From: Microbacterium gorillae
GTDB taxonomy: Bacteria > Actinomycetota > Actinomycetes > Actinomycetales > Microbacteriaceae
Length of the DNA: 64,000 nt
Reading direction: 5' to 3'
NCBI RefSeq assembly: GCF_000826185.2
Contig: NZ_LN648873.1
Span: 267,282 to 331,281 of the forward strand
Shown here: one piece after another, positions 56,905 through 64,000 of the stretch
Position numbering within the stretch: the stretch's first letter is position 1
Layout of the letters: every line of letters starts with the position of its first letter
Notes under the pieces: generated by a model
Databases searched by the model: none
The model's input: only the letters and a program-made list of their open reading frames with translations
What the model was told of the DNA's origin: nothing
Made by a program: the position numbers and the translations under genes

Positions 56905-58131
56905 ATGGACAGTGGCAACCTGGCATGGGCGGTCACCGCGACCGCACTCGTGCTCTTCATGACGCCCGGCGTGGCGTTCTTCTACGGCGGGCTCGTGCGG
57001 GCCAAGAGCGTCGTGAGCATGATGATGCTCTCGTTCGGCGCCATCGCTCTGATCGCGGTGCTGTGGATCCTGTACGGCGCGAGCATGAGCTCGGTTGACG
57101 CGCCGTGGGACTTCTCGGGCAATCCGTTCGCCGACTTCGGTCTGGCCGCGGCGAACTCGGACAGCATGGTGAGCCTCGCGTACGGCGCCACCTTCGCCAT
57201 CATCACGGTCGCGCTGATCTCCGGTGCGATCGCGGACCGCGCCAAATTCGGCGCGTGGATGATCTTCGTGGGCGTGTGGGGAACCCTGGTCTACTTCCCG
57301 GTCGCGTCCTGGGTCTGGGGCGGTGGCTGGGCGATGTCCCTCGGCCACATGATGGGCCTGGACCACACCGTCATCGACTACGCGGGCGGGACGGCGGTGC
57401 ACATCAACGCGGGTGCGGCGGCCCTCGCCCTCGCCCTCGTGCTCGGCAAGCGCATCGGCTTCAACAAGACGATCAACAAGCCGCACAACGTGCCGCTGGT
57501 GATGCTCGGTGCCGCGATCCTGTGGTTCGGCTGGTTCGGCTTCAACGCCGGCGCTGAGGGCACCGCGGGCCTGCTCGGAACGGGGGAGAGCCGCGTCGGA
57601 CTGATCGTGATCAACACGCTCGGCGCCACCGCCGCCGCGATCCTCGGCTGGCTGGTCATCGAGAAGCTCCGCAGCCGCAAGAGCACGTCCGTCGGAGCCG
57701 CGTCCGGTGCCGTCGCGGGGCTCGTGGCCATCACTCCCGCTTGCGCCGACCTGACGCCCGGTTGGGCTCTGCTGCTGGGCGTGGTCGCCGGCGTCCTGTG
57801 CTGCCTGGCCGTCGAACTGAAGTGGAAGCTCGGTTACGACGATTCCCTCGACGTGGTCGGCATCCACCTGGTCGGCGGCATGCTCGGCACCCTGTACCTG
57901 GGCTTCTTCGCGACCCGCACCGGCCTGTTCGTCGGTGGCGACATCTCGCAGCTGTTCATGCAGTTCGTCACGGCGTTCGCCGTGCTGATCTACTCCTTCG
58001 TCGTCGCCTACGCGGTGGGCTGGATCATCGAGAAGACGATCGGTTTCCGCGTGAAGAGCGAGGACGAGGTCGCCGGCATTGACACCGCCCTGCACGGCGA
58101 GGAGGGGTACCTCCTCGCAGACCGGGTCTGA
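56905..58131 (+). CDS. amt: Ammonium transporter
   Basis: A 408-residue Amt channel with about eleven membrane spans. ATALVLFMTPGVAFFYGGLV is the first span. DYAGGTAVHINAGAAALAL carries the pore His, with a second in VVGIHLVGGMLGTLYL. GFNAGAEGTAGLL and the C-terminal DEVAGIDTALHGEEGY (regulatory tail) are also typical. It brings ammonium into the cell for glnA. No glnK or glnD follows, which is unusual for actinobacteria. ATG 56905 is chosen since GGAG is seven bases upstream. Confidence 0.95.
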   Translation: MDSGNLAWAVTATALVLFMTPGVAFFYGGLVRAKSVVSMMMLSFGAIALIAVLWILYGASMSSVDAPWDFSGNPFADFGLAAANSDSMVSLAYGATFAIITVALISGAIADRAKFGAWMIFVGVWGTLVYFPVASWVWGGGWAMSLGHMMGLDHTVIDYAGGTAVHINAGAAALALALVLGKRIGFNKTINKPHNVPLVMLGAAILWFGWFGFNAGAEGTAGLLGTGESRVGLIVINTLGATAAAILGWLVIEKLRSRKSTSVGAASGAVAGLVAITPACADLTPGWALLLGVVAGVLCCLAVELKWKLGYDDSLDVVGIHLVGGMLGTLYLGFFATRTGLFVGGDISQLFMQFVTAFAVLIYSFVVAYAVGWIIEKTIGFRVKSEDEVAGIDTALHGEEGYLLADRV

Positions 58132-58209
58132 GCCCCCCAAGGCCCGGTCCGGCGGGGCGTCGTGTGAGGCGGCGCCCCGCCTTTCTCATGCGCCGGATAG
58201 GGTGAGGCG

Positions 58210-58908
58210 GTGAGTTCGTCCCGTTCCTTCCTGTCCCTGCTCGGCAATCTCGCGGGGCAGGTGATCCGGTCCGTGGTGTCGAACCGCACCTCATCGCCCT
58301 CCGGGCCGACCCGTCAGCCGACGACGCCGCGTTCGTCCGGGACGACGACGGCACCGAAGCCGAAGCCGACGTCCGGGGCGAAGCGGCCGTCCGGTGGGAC
58401 GGCGTCCGAATCCGGCGACCTCATCGCCGCGCACGCCGCGGAACTCGCCGCCCGGGAGCGTCTTCTGGAGGGCGATCCCACGCCGGGCCAGCTCGGCGCG
58501 ACCGCGACCATCGAGGTGCCGCCGCCGGCCGCGAACGCGCTGACGGTCACGTATGCGCCGGAGAAGGACGGCGATCCGGACGCAGGCGAGGTCGTGTGGA
58601 CCTGGATTCCCTACGAGGAGGCGGACGGCCGTGGCAAGGACCGGCCGGTGCTCGTGATCGCCCGCCACGGCCGCGACCGCGTGTACGTCGTCCGGCTCAC
58701 GAGCAAGTCCCACGACGGCGACCGCGACTACCTCTCGATCGGCTCGGGTGCGTGGGATTCGAAGGGCCGCGAGAGCTGGGTCGACATCGACCAGATCTAC
58801 AGCGTGCACGTCGAGGGAATGCGCCGCGAGGCCGCCGTCCTGGACCGAACCCGCTTCGACACCGTGGCCGCCGCCCTGAAGCGCGCCCACGGTTGGTCCG
58901 CCGCCTGA
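58210..58908 (+). CDS. Solitary PemK/MazF-like protein
   Basis: A 232-residue protein. The N-terminal 65 residues are Ser/Pro/Lys-rich and disordered. The middle carries PPPAANALTVTYAPEKDG. From about 120 it resembles a MazF/PemK fold: DAGEVVWTWIPYEEADGRGK, then DRPVLVIARHGRDRVYVVRL, then a late ESWVDIDQIYSVHVEGMR. No antitoxin gene lies on either side. It may therefore be a domesticated member rather than an active toxin. The function is unknown. Confidence 0.72.
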   Translation: MSSSRSFLSLLGNLAGQVIRSVVSNRTSSPSGPTRQPTTPRSSGTTTAPKPKPTSGAKRPSGGTASESGDLIAAHAAELAARERLLEGDPTPGQLGATATIEVPPPAANALTVTYAPEKDGDPDAGEVVWTWIPYEEADGRGKDRPVLVIARHGRDRVYVVRLTSKSHDGDRDYLSIGSGAWDSKGRESWVDIDQIYSVHVEGMRREAAVLDRTRFDTVAAALKRAHGWSAA

Positions 58909-59013
58909 GACACCGGATCGCGTATCGCCCTCCATCCTCGGGTGTGCAGGACATCCCGGGCCGCGCAGGAACGGAGAAGCGCCGGATGCGCGGAGGGCCG
59001 TATCGTCTCAGAT

Positions 59014-59466
59014 ATGACCCCCACGAAGAGCACGAAGTCCGGATTCACCTCTGAGGAGCGCGCGGCGATGCGTCAGCGCGCGGCGGAGCTGAAGGCGCAG
59101 GAGCGCAAGGGCAAGACCGCGGCCGAGAAGGCTGAGATCGATCGCCAGGATCTCCTCGACGCGATCGCCGGGATGGGGGACGAGGACCGGGTCCTGGCCG
59201 AGGCGCTCGATGAGATCGTGACGACGTCCGCGCCGCAGCTCGCGTCGAAGACCTGGTACGGCTTCCCGGCGTACACCCGGGACGGCAAGGTCGTGCTCTT
59301 CTTCAAGCCCGCCGCGAAGTTCAAGGACCGGTACGCGACGCTCGGCTTCGAGACCAGCGCCGCCCTCGACGACGGCGACATGTGGCCGACCTCGTTCGCC
59401 CTCACCGCCGTCGGCGACGCGGAACGCGCACGCATCACCGAGCTGGTCGTCCGCGCCGCCGGGTGA
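59014..59466 (+). CDS. DUF1801/YdhG-like protein
   Basis: The 150-residue product (MTPTKSTKSGFTSEER) has a Lys/Glu-rich helical start with a probable coiled coil. A YdhG/DUF1801 domain follows: LDEIVTTSAPQLASKTWYGF, PAYTRDGKVVLFFKPA and AKFKDRYATLGFETSA. Members are small, with roles in iron handling or unknown. ATG 59014 is used. The stop overlaps the next start as GTGA. Confidence 0.75.
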   Translation: MTPTKSTKSGFTSEERAAMRQRAAELKAQERKGKTAAEKAEIDRQDLLDAIAGMGDEDRVLAEALDEIVTTSAPQLASKTWYGFPAYTRDGKVVLFFKPAAKFKDRYATLGFETSAALDDGDMWPTSFALTAVGDAERARITELVVRAAG

Positions 59467-59732
59467 CGCCCGTGACCACGGGCCCGGTGGCCGAGCGAGA
59501 CCCCGGGGGTGGCACAGGCGAGCATGCGCGTGTCGTCGCCTGGTCGACGGAGCTTCGAGCCGTTCACGAACGGCTGCGTCAGGCACTCCGCGTCGCGCAG
59601 GAGGAAGCCGCGGCGGGGCGAGCATCGGAGTCCGCCGGCCGGGAGCTCCTCCTGTTCTGCCACGGCTTCTGCGCGGCGTTGACGGGACATCACGAGGGCG
59701 AGGACCGGGAGCTCTTTCTCGGTCCGCTCTGA
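59463..59732 (+). pseudogene. Truncated hemerythrin-like protein
   Basis: The 89-codon frame (GTG 59463) has VVAWSTELRAVHERLRQALR and LLFCHGFCAALTGHHEGED, the first half of a hemerythrin-type metal domain. The expected second half with the remaining His ligands is missing and the frame stops right after ELFLGPL. The convergent Wadjet gene ends 19 bp further. This looks like a gene cut by a deletion or insertion with its right edge near 59727. Confidence 0.7.
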
Positions 59733-59750
59733 CGGATCAGCCCACCGAGC

Positions 59751-62700
59751 TCACTCCGCCGGCAATCCCACCTTGGGCTTGGCCCAGGACCGACCGCGGG
59801 TGTCCTTGAGGATGTCGTACTCGACGTCCACGTGCGGCTCGATCGCGCTGTACTTGTCGTTCGGCGCGCCGATGATCAGCTGGAAGCCGAGGCCGCGCCA
59901 CGCGCCGATCGCGCGCTTGGTGAAGTGCGCGTCGGCCTTGATCAGCGCCTCATCGAGGAACACCGGGGCGTACCGCGGTCGCTCCGACCCGGCGTCGCCG
60001 AGCTGGTAGCGCAGGGCCGCGCCGACGATGAAGGCGATCAGTTCCTGCGACTCGCCGCCGGACTTCTCACCGATGTGGTCGTACAGCGCGACGTGCTCGC
60101 CGCTGTCCGCCCGTACCCGCTCCGCGCTGACGCGGACGTGATTGCGCACGTCGATCAGCTCCGCGAAGTCCGGTGCGGAGCGACGGATCCGGTCGATCAG
60201 GCGCGCCATGCGCTGGTAGACGACCTCGCGCTCGGTCGGAGTGCTCGCCGTGTCGACCAGAGCCCGGACGGCGCGCAGCTCCTTGCGGAACCGCCGACGC
60301 ACTTCGGACTGGCTCTCCCGCGGCGTGATCTGCAGTCGGTGGTCATCGTCGTAGAAGTCCAGGTCGCGCATGATCGCGTTGATCGGCTCGATGCGTTCTC
60401 GGATCTCCCGCAGGGAGCGGTTGAGCGTCGAATCCAGGAGCGTCAGATCGTTGCCGGACAGCTGCACCAGGCTGTCGCGCCACTCGGTGCGCAGCTCGTG
60501 CAGACCGCTGGTCTCAAGGTCGGTGAGGATGCGTTCGAAATCGAGGAAGGACGCGTCCGGGTCGGCCAGCAGGTTGGGATTCGGCCACTGGTCCAGGAAG
60601 GACTCGAGCGTGCGGCGCAGGCCGTCGCGCTGCTCACCGAGCGTGTCCTGCGCGGCGCGCTGGTCTTCGATCAGGCGCCGGGAGGCCTGGCTGAGGGCCG
60701 CGTCGAAACGCTTCAGCACCTCGCTCGGAGCACCTTCCGCGGACGTCCCCGCGTCGTCGAAGCGCTCGTCGAGGTAGGCGCGCTGATCCAGGCTGAGCGT
60801 TCGTGCGGATTCCTCCGCGGACTCCAGCGCGACGACCGCAGCATCAACCTCGTCGGTGATCGTCTCCCATGACACCGCCAGCCGCGCCTGCTCGGTCTTT
60901 GCGCTGCCGACCTTCTCCCGCAGCAAGGTGGCGGTCGCCTTCTTCGCGGCGATCTGGCGCTGCAGGTCGGTGATCCGGGGGTTTCCCTCGGCGACCTCGC
61001 CGAGCACCGTGTCCCAGCGCGCGATGTCCGCCTCGACCGTGGCCAGGTCCACCTGATCCCACGTCGTCTCTCGCACGCGGGCGTATGCGGCAGTGCGCTC
61101 CTGGAGAGAGTCCATGGCCGCGACGGCGACGGCCACCACGTCCTCCGCGTCCGCGAGTGCACCTCGTGCGGAGCGGATCTGCGCGTCCAGCTCGTCCACG
61201 CGTCGACTCGTCGAGAACCCGAGGACGTTGGCACGGCCGTGGCCACCGTGCGCGCCGCGGTCGCCCTCGGAACTCTGTCCGGTGATCGTCAGCGCGCGCC
61301 GATGGCCGGCGAGCTCGGCGGCGGAATCGACGCAGACGAACCCGAAGCGGTCTGCCAGCTGGCCCTGCAGCCACCCCGTGAAGGGGCTGCGCTTGTGGTC
61401 GAGGCGACCGGGGAGGGTGCGCGGGTCGGCGGCCGGGCCGTCCGCGAGTCCGGTGCGGGCGCCGACGTAGTGCAGCCGGTCAGCGGAGCGCACCGAATCG
61501 ATCGCGGCGCGGAACGCGGGCAGGTCGTCGGTGTCGATCAGCAGCGTGGTGGCGAACCCGCCCAGGGCGAGGTTGAACGCACCGCGCCACGGTTCGAACT
61601 CGGTGCGCACCTCGATCAGCTCGGCGACGAAGGGGAGGTCCTCGGACGTCAGCCCGGCGGCGGTCGCGAGGGCGTCGCGGGCGTCGCGCAGGCGCTGGGG
61701 GATGTTGTCCTGGCGCTCGGACACGGCCGCCCGCTCGACCTCGGCGGCCGTGAGCGCCGAGCGATGGGCGTTGCGGGTGCCGACGGCGGCGGCCCAGTCA
61801 TCGCGGACGCGCGCGGCTGCGGTGGCGTCGTCCGCGGCGTCACCGGCGGCGCGGAGCAGGGCGGTGAACTCCGCCTGGGTGTCGATTCGCGCGTCCAGCA
61901 CGCGCAGGGCGTCGGCGAGGCGATCACGCTCCTGGCGGACGCGCGTCGCGGCGGCCTCGGCGCGGCGGAGTTCGCGACGTGCGGCGTCCAGGCGGTCGCC
62001 GCCCTCGGCGCGGATCAGGTCCGTGAGGCCCTCCACCTCCGACTCGGTGGCGGCGGCCAGCGCCTCGTGCTCTCGAACCACGGCCTCGGCGGCCAGAGTG
62101 CGCGAGCGCAGCTCGGTCTCGACCTCGCGCAGCAGAGTCAGGCGACGCTCGTCCCGCCAGAGCGAGGCGAGGGAGTCGGCGTCGGCGAACTGGCCGATCG
62201 CGTCGATCAGGCGCAGCCGCTCGGCGGCGTCCTCGATGCGGACCCGCATGTCCCGGATCGGGGTGAGCGTGCGCACCTGGCGCTCTGCGGTCAGCATGCG
62301 GGTGCGCGTGTCCTCGAGCCCGTCGAAGTGAGACACGACGGAGTCGGCCACGGCGAGCGCCTCCGGCTCCTCCAGCACCATGCGCTTGTAGAGATCATCG
62401 ACGGTGGTGATCTGCTGGCCGGCCTGAATGCGGGCGAGAAGGCTCATCGCCTTCGCCCCGGCACCGGCCGCGCCGATGCCGAGCACGCCATGCAGTCGGG
62501 CGGAGAACTCCCGGTCGGTGGGCATCGTCTCCAGGCCGGTGGCGCGGACGGCGGAATCGGCGAAGTGGTCGCGGGCGGCGCTCTCCAGGCTCGCCAGATC
62601 GAACGGCCCCGCGATGGTGGCACGCACGCGGACCGTGTCATCGACCACCCGCGCCGCGGCGGGGATGTACCAGGCGCGCACCGCGGTGAAGCGGGAGCCG

Positions 62701-63104
62701 TCGTGGTCGAGCCAGGTCATGGCGATGGCCGTCCAGGTGTCGGTGCCGTCGCCGCGCAGCACCCGGACCTTCGTGCCCTCCGCCGTTCGGGACTCGTCCA
62801 GCTTGCCGCGACCGTAGGAGAGGATATTGCGCTGCTCCACGCCGCGCGGCTTGCCGACCACGGCGCCGTTGGACGCGCCGTTGAACGGGGTGGTGTGCGG
62901 CATCATCAGGGCGATGTACGCGTCCATCAGGGTGGACTTCCCCGATCCGGATCCGCCGCAGAGCAGCGTGGCGGCGGGGGAGAAGCGAACCCGATGCGCG
63001 CCGTCGTAGCCGCCCCAGTTCACCAGCTGCAGTTCGTCTGCGACCCACTGCTGGCCCCGGGAGGCAGCCGGGATCAGTCCGAACAGGGTGTCCAGCATCG
63101 TCAC
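59751..63104 (-). CDS. jetC: Wadjet SMC-like ATPase JetC
   Basis: A 1117-residue SMC/MukB-like ATPase of the Wadjet plasmid-defence system. Walker A is [18 protein letters not shown] near residue 49. Long helical regions with coiled coils span about 220-980, separated by a hinge-like part. The ABC signature is [20 protein letters not shown] and Walker B is [16 protein letters not shown]. The family senses and extrudes small circular DNA, which a nuclease (JetD) then cuts. The stop is normal. The start overlaps the jetB stop. JetD should follow but does not. Confidence 0.93.
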   Translation of the reverse strand: MTMLDTLFGLIPAASRGQQWVADELQLVNWGGYDGAHRVRFSPAATLLCGGSGSGKSTLMDAYIALMMPHTTPFNGASNGAVVGKPRGVEQRNILSYGRGKLDESRTAEGTKVRVLRGDGTDTWTAIAMTWLDHDGSRFTAVRAWYIPAAARVVDDTVRVRATIAGPFDLASLESAARDHFADSAVRATGLETMPTDREFSARLHGVLGIGAAGAGAKAMSLLARIQAGQQITTVDDLYKRMVLEEPEALAVADSVVSHFDGLEDTRTRMLTAERQVRTLTPIRDMRVRIEDAAERLRLIDAIGQFADADSLASLWRDERRLTLLREVETELRSRTLAAEAVVREHEALAAATESEVEGLTDLIRAEGGDRLDAARRELRRAEAAATRVRQERDRLADALRVLDARIDTQAEFTALLRAAGDAADDATAAARVRDDWAAAVGTRNAHRSALTAAEVERAAVSERQDNIPQRLRDARDALATAAGLTSEDLPFVAELIEVRTEFEPWRGAFNLALGGFATTLLIDTDDLPAFRAAIDSVRSADRLHYVGARTGLADGPAADPRTLPGRLDHKRSPFTGWLQGQLADRFGFVCVDSAAELAGHRRALTITGQSSEGDRGAHGGHGRANVLGFSTSRRVDELDAQIRSARGALADAEDVVAVAVAAMDSLQERTAAYARVRETTWDQVDLATVEADIARWDTVLGEVAEGNPRITDLQRQIAAKKATATLLREKVGSAKTEQARLAVSWETITDEVDAAVVALESAEESARTLSLDQRAYLDERFDDAGTSAEGAPSEVLKRFDAALSQASRRLIEDQRAAQDTLGEQRDGLRRTLESFLDQWPNPNLLADPDASFLDFERILTDLETSGLHELRTEWRDSLVQLSGNDLTLLDSTLNRSLREIRERIEPINAIMRDLDFYDDDHRLQITPRESQSEVRRRFRKELRAVRALVDTASTPTEREVVYQRMARLIDRIRRSAPDFAELIDVRNHVRVSAERVRADSGEHVALYDHIGEKSGGESQELIAFIVGAALRYQLGDAGSERPRYAPVFLDEALIKADAHFTKRAIGAWRGLGFQLIIGAPNDKYSAIEPHVDVEYDILKDTRGRSWAKPKVGLPAE

Positions 63105-63799
63105 AGCGCGACCTCGTTCTCGTCGGTGTCGTCTTCTTCCTCAGCGGCGGACGGGTCCGCGGCCTGCTCGGTCAGCCAGTCGCGGAGCTCGCGCAGACGG
63201 GTGGCGCTGAGCAGCACCTCCACGAGCGGACTGATCAGGAAGCGTCCCTCGGACTCCTCCTCGAGCAGGCCCTCCTGACGCAGGCGCGCGATCGCGCTTC
63301 GGATGGTCTTCTGCCGCCGCGCGGTATTGCCGTGCGAGGCCGGGAAGTAGGTCAGCACGGTCTGCTCGATCTCCTCGACGTCCACGCGCGCGGACCCCTC
63401 GCCGGCCGTGGTCTCGCGCTGATGGACCGTGCGCAGGTGCACGAGCACGAGCGTCTCGGCCCGCGAGTACGCCTCGTCGCGGAGCAGGATCGGGATCTCC
63501 AGGTCGTCCGAGCGCACCTGCTCCTTATAGGCGACGCCGCGGGCGTGGTCCACGACGAGCCGAATGAACAGGTCGTTCAGGCGCGATTCGATCGTGGTGC
63601 GGTGCTCCATGAGCACGTTCCACTCGGGGCGGTTCTTGCTCGCGAGCAGGAACCGGCGCTGCAGGAGACGGACGAGCACGCGCCGGACATCGGGATCCAG
63701 GACGCCGCGGTCGCCGGCGAACACCTCGTCGGCGTCGTGCTCCATCGCGACGGGCGCGATGAATGCTTCAACCTCGGTCTCTGTCGTGTCCTCAGTCAT
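63101..63799 (-). CDS. jetB: Wadjet subunit JetB (DUF4194)
   Basis: A 232-residue MukE-like protein with a winged-helix core: [20 protein letters not shown], then [20 protein letters not shown], then [16 protein letters not shown], and a C-terminal [20 protein letters not shown]. With JetA it forms the kleisin-type bridge on the JetC ATPase. The start overlaps the jetA stop by eight bases. Acidic low-complexity residues end the protein. Confidence 0.92.
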   Translation of the reverse strand: MTEDTTETEVEAFIAPVAMEHDADEVFAGDRGVLDPDVRRVLVRLLQRRFLLASKNRPEWNVLMEHRTTIESRLNDLFIRLVVDHARGVAYKEQVRSDDLEIPILLRDEAYSRAETLVLVHLRTVHQRETTAGEGSARVDVEEIEQTVLTYFPASHGNTARRQKTIRSAIARLRQEGLLEEESEGRFLISPLVEVLLSATRLRELRDWLTEQAADPSAAEEEDDTDENEVAL

Positions 63800-64000
63800 C
63801 CTCAGGCTCCTTCGTGGTGCGCGCGGTGACGGCCCCGAACGCGAATCGGCGGCTGGTGCCGTCCGGACGGCGGGCCTCGGCGATCGAGACCTCCGCCCCT
63901 TCGCTCATGCCGTTGCGGTGCGCGATCTCCAGCAGACCCAGCAGGTCGACCGGGCGTCGAGTGTCCTCGTCGGCACCCGCGAATGCGGCGGCCAAGTCGA
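63792..64000 (-). CDS. jetA: Wadjet subunit JetA (DUF3375), C-terminal end only
   Basis: The frame is open to the window edge and ends with [38 protein letters not shown] and a TTKEPEDD tail. This fits the end of a DUF3375 JetA (MukF-like kleisin). Only about 68 residues are visible, so the call rests largely on position before jetB and jetC. The main part of the gene lies to the right. Confidence 0.8.
   Translation of the reverse strand, partial: DLAAAFAGADEDTRRPVDLLGLLEIAHRNGMSEGAEVSIAEARRPDGTSRRFAFGAVTARTTKEPEDD

Overview
The window is high-GC DNA from an actinobacterium. The gene set (SepH, WhiB-like protein, DUF3000/3093/3159/3710/4191/4193/7455, PAC2, actinobacterial SigA with a long charged N-terminus, adjacent E2 and E3 genes, frequent GTG starts) fits the family Microbacteriaceae, close to Microbacterium. 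This placement is an inference from protein resemblance; no rRNA gene is present and no tRNA was recognised.

Layout. 1-5520: right end of a small integrated phage-like element (major capsid and scaffold genes, WhiB-like regulator, replication-type protein, excisionase, repressor, tyrosine integrase). It stops at a strong terminator before glnA. 5582-16875: chromosomal core with glnA, an RDD protein, a DUF4191 protein, sucB-lpdA (2-oxoacid dehydrogenase E2/E3), pepA, a PAC2 protein and sigA. 16875-21549: a cluster of a CofE-like amide ligase, two paralogous ATP-grasp proteins and two divergent alanine-racemase relatives. 21613-33782: DUF7455, then parE and parC (topoisomerase IV) facing each other across about 7 kb. 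That interval holds a repetitive LPxTG surface protein, a DUF222/HNH gene and a small NTF2-fold protein. 33866-45195: phosphodiesterase, sepH, DUF4193/DUF3093, dut-DUF3710-DUF3159, acnA, a small secreted protein, dxs and a Nudix hydrolase. 45316-56657: TetR-fadA-fadB beta-oxidation unit, rnd-DUF3000, an alpha/beta hydrolase, RibD-like-sufE-sulfurtransferase, zapE and a HIT protein. 56905-59732: amt, a solitary PemK/MazF-like protein, a DUF1801-type protein and a truncated hemerythrin-like gene. 59751-64000: a Wadjet-type (JetA-JetB-JetC) plasmid-defence operon running off the right edge, with no JetD following JetC.

Most interesting system. Adjacent overlapping genes 19829-20512 and 20509-21549 encode two alanine-racemase-fold proteins with complementary active-site losses. 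The first has Arg41 where the PLP lysine should be but keeps the SYG tyrosine (Tyr120) and the C-terminal domain. The second keeps the PLP lysine (Lys33) and the barrel but has lost the tyrosine segment and the MD loop. Alanine racemases build each active site from both subunits of a dimer, so the pair looks like an obligate heterodimer with a single composite active site. Its neighbours are peptide-bond-forming-type enzymes. I infer a pathway that makes a D-amino acid and ligates it, possibly the D-diamino acid/glycine bridge of the B-type peptidoglycan typical of Microbacteriaceae. This is a hypothesis; nothing in the sequence proves the substrate.

Other points include signs of local rearrangement: a fused, stop-less junction between the surface-protein and HNH genes; a 315-bp tandem duplication inside the RibD-like gene; a truncated hemerythrin gene beside the JetD-less Wadjet operon; and a 14-C tract with 13-bp repeats upstream of the Nudix gene.
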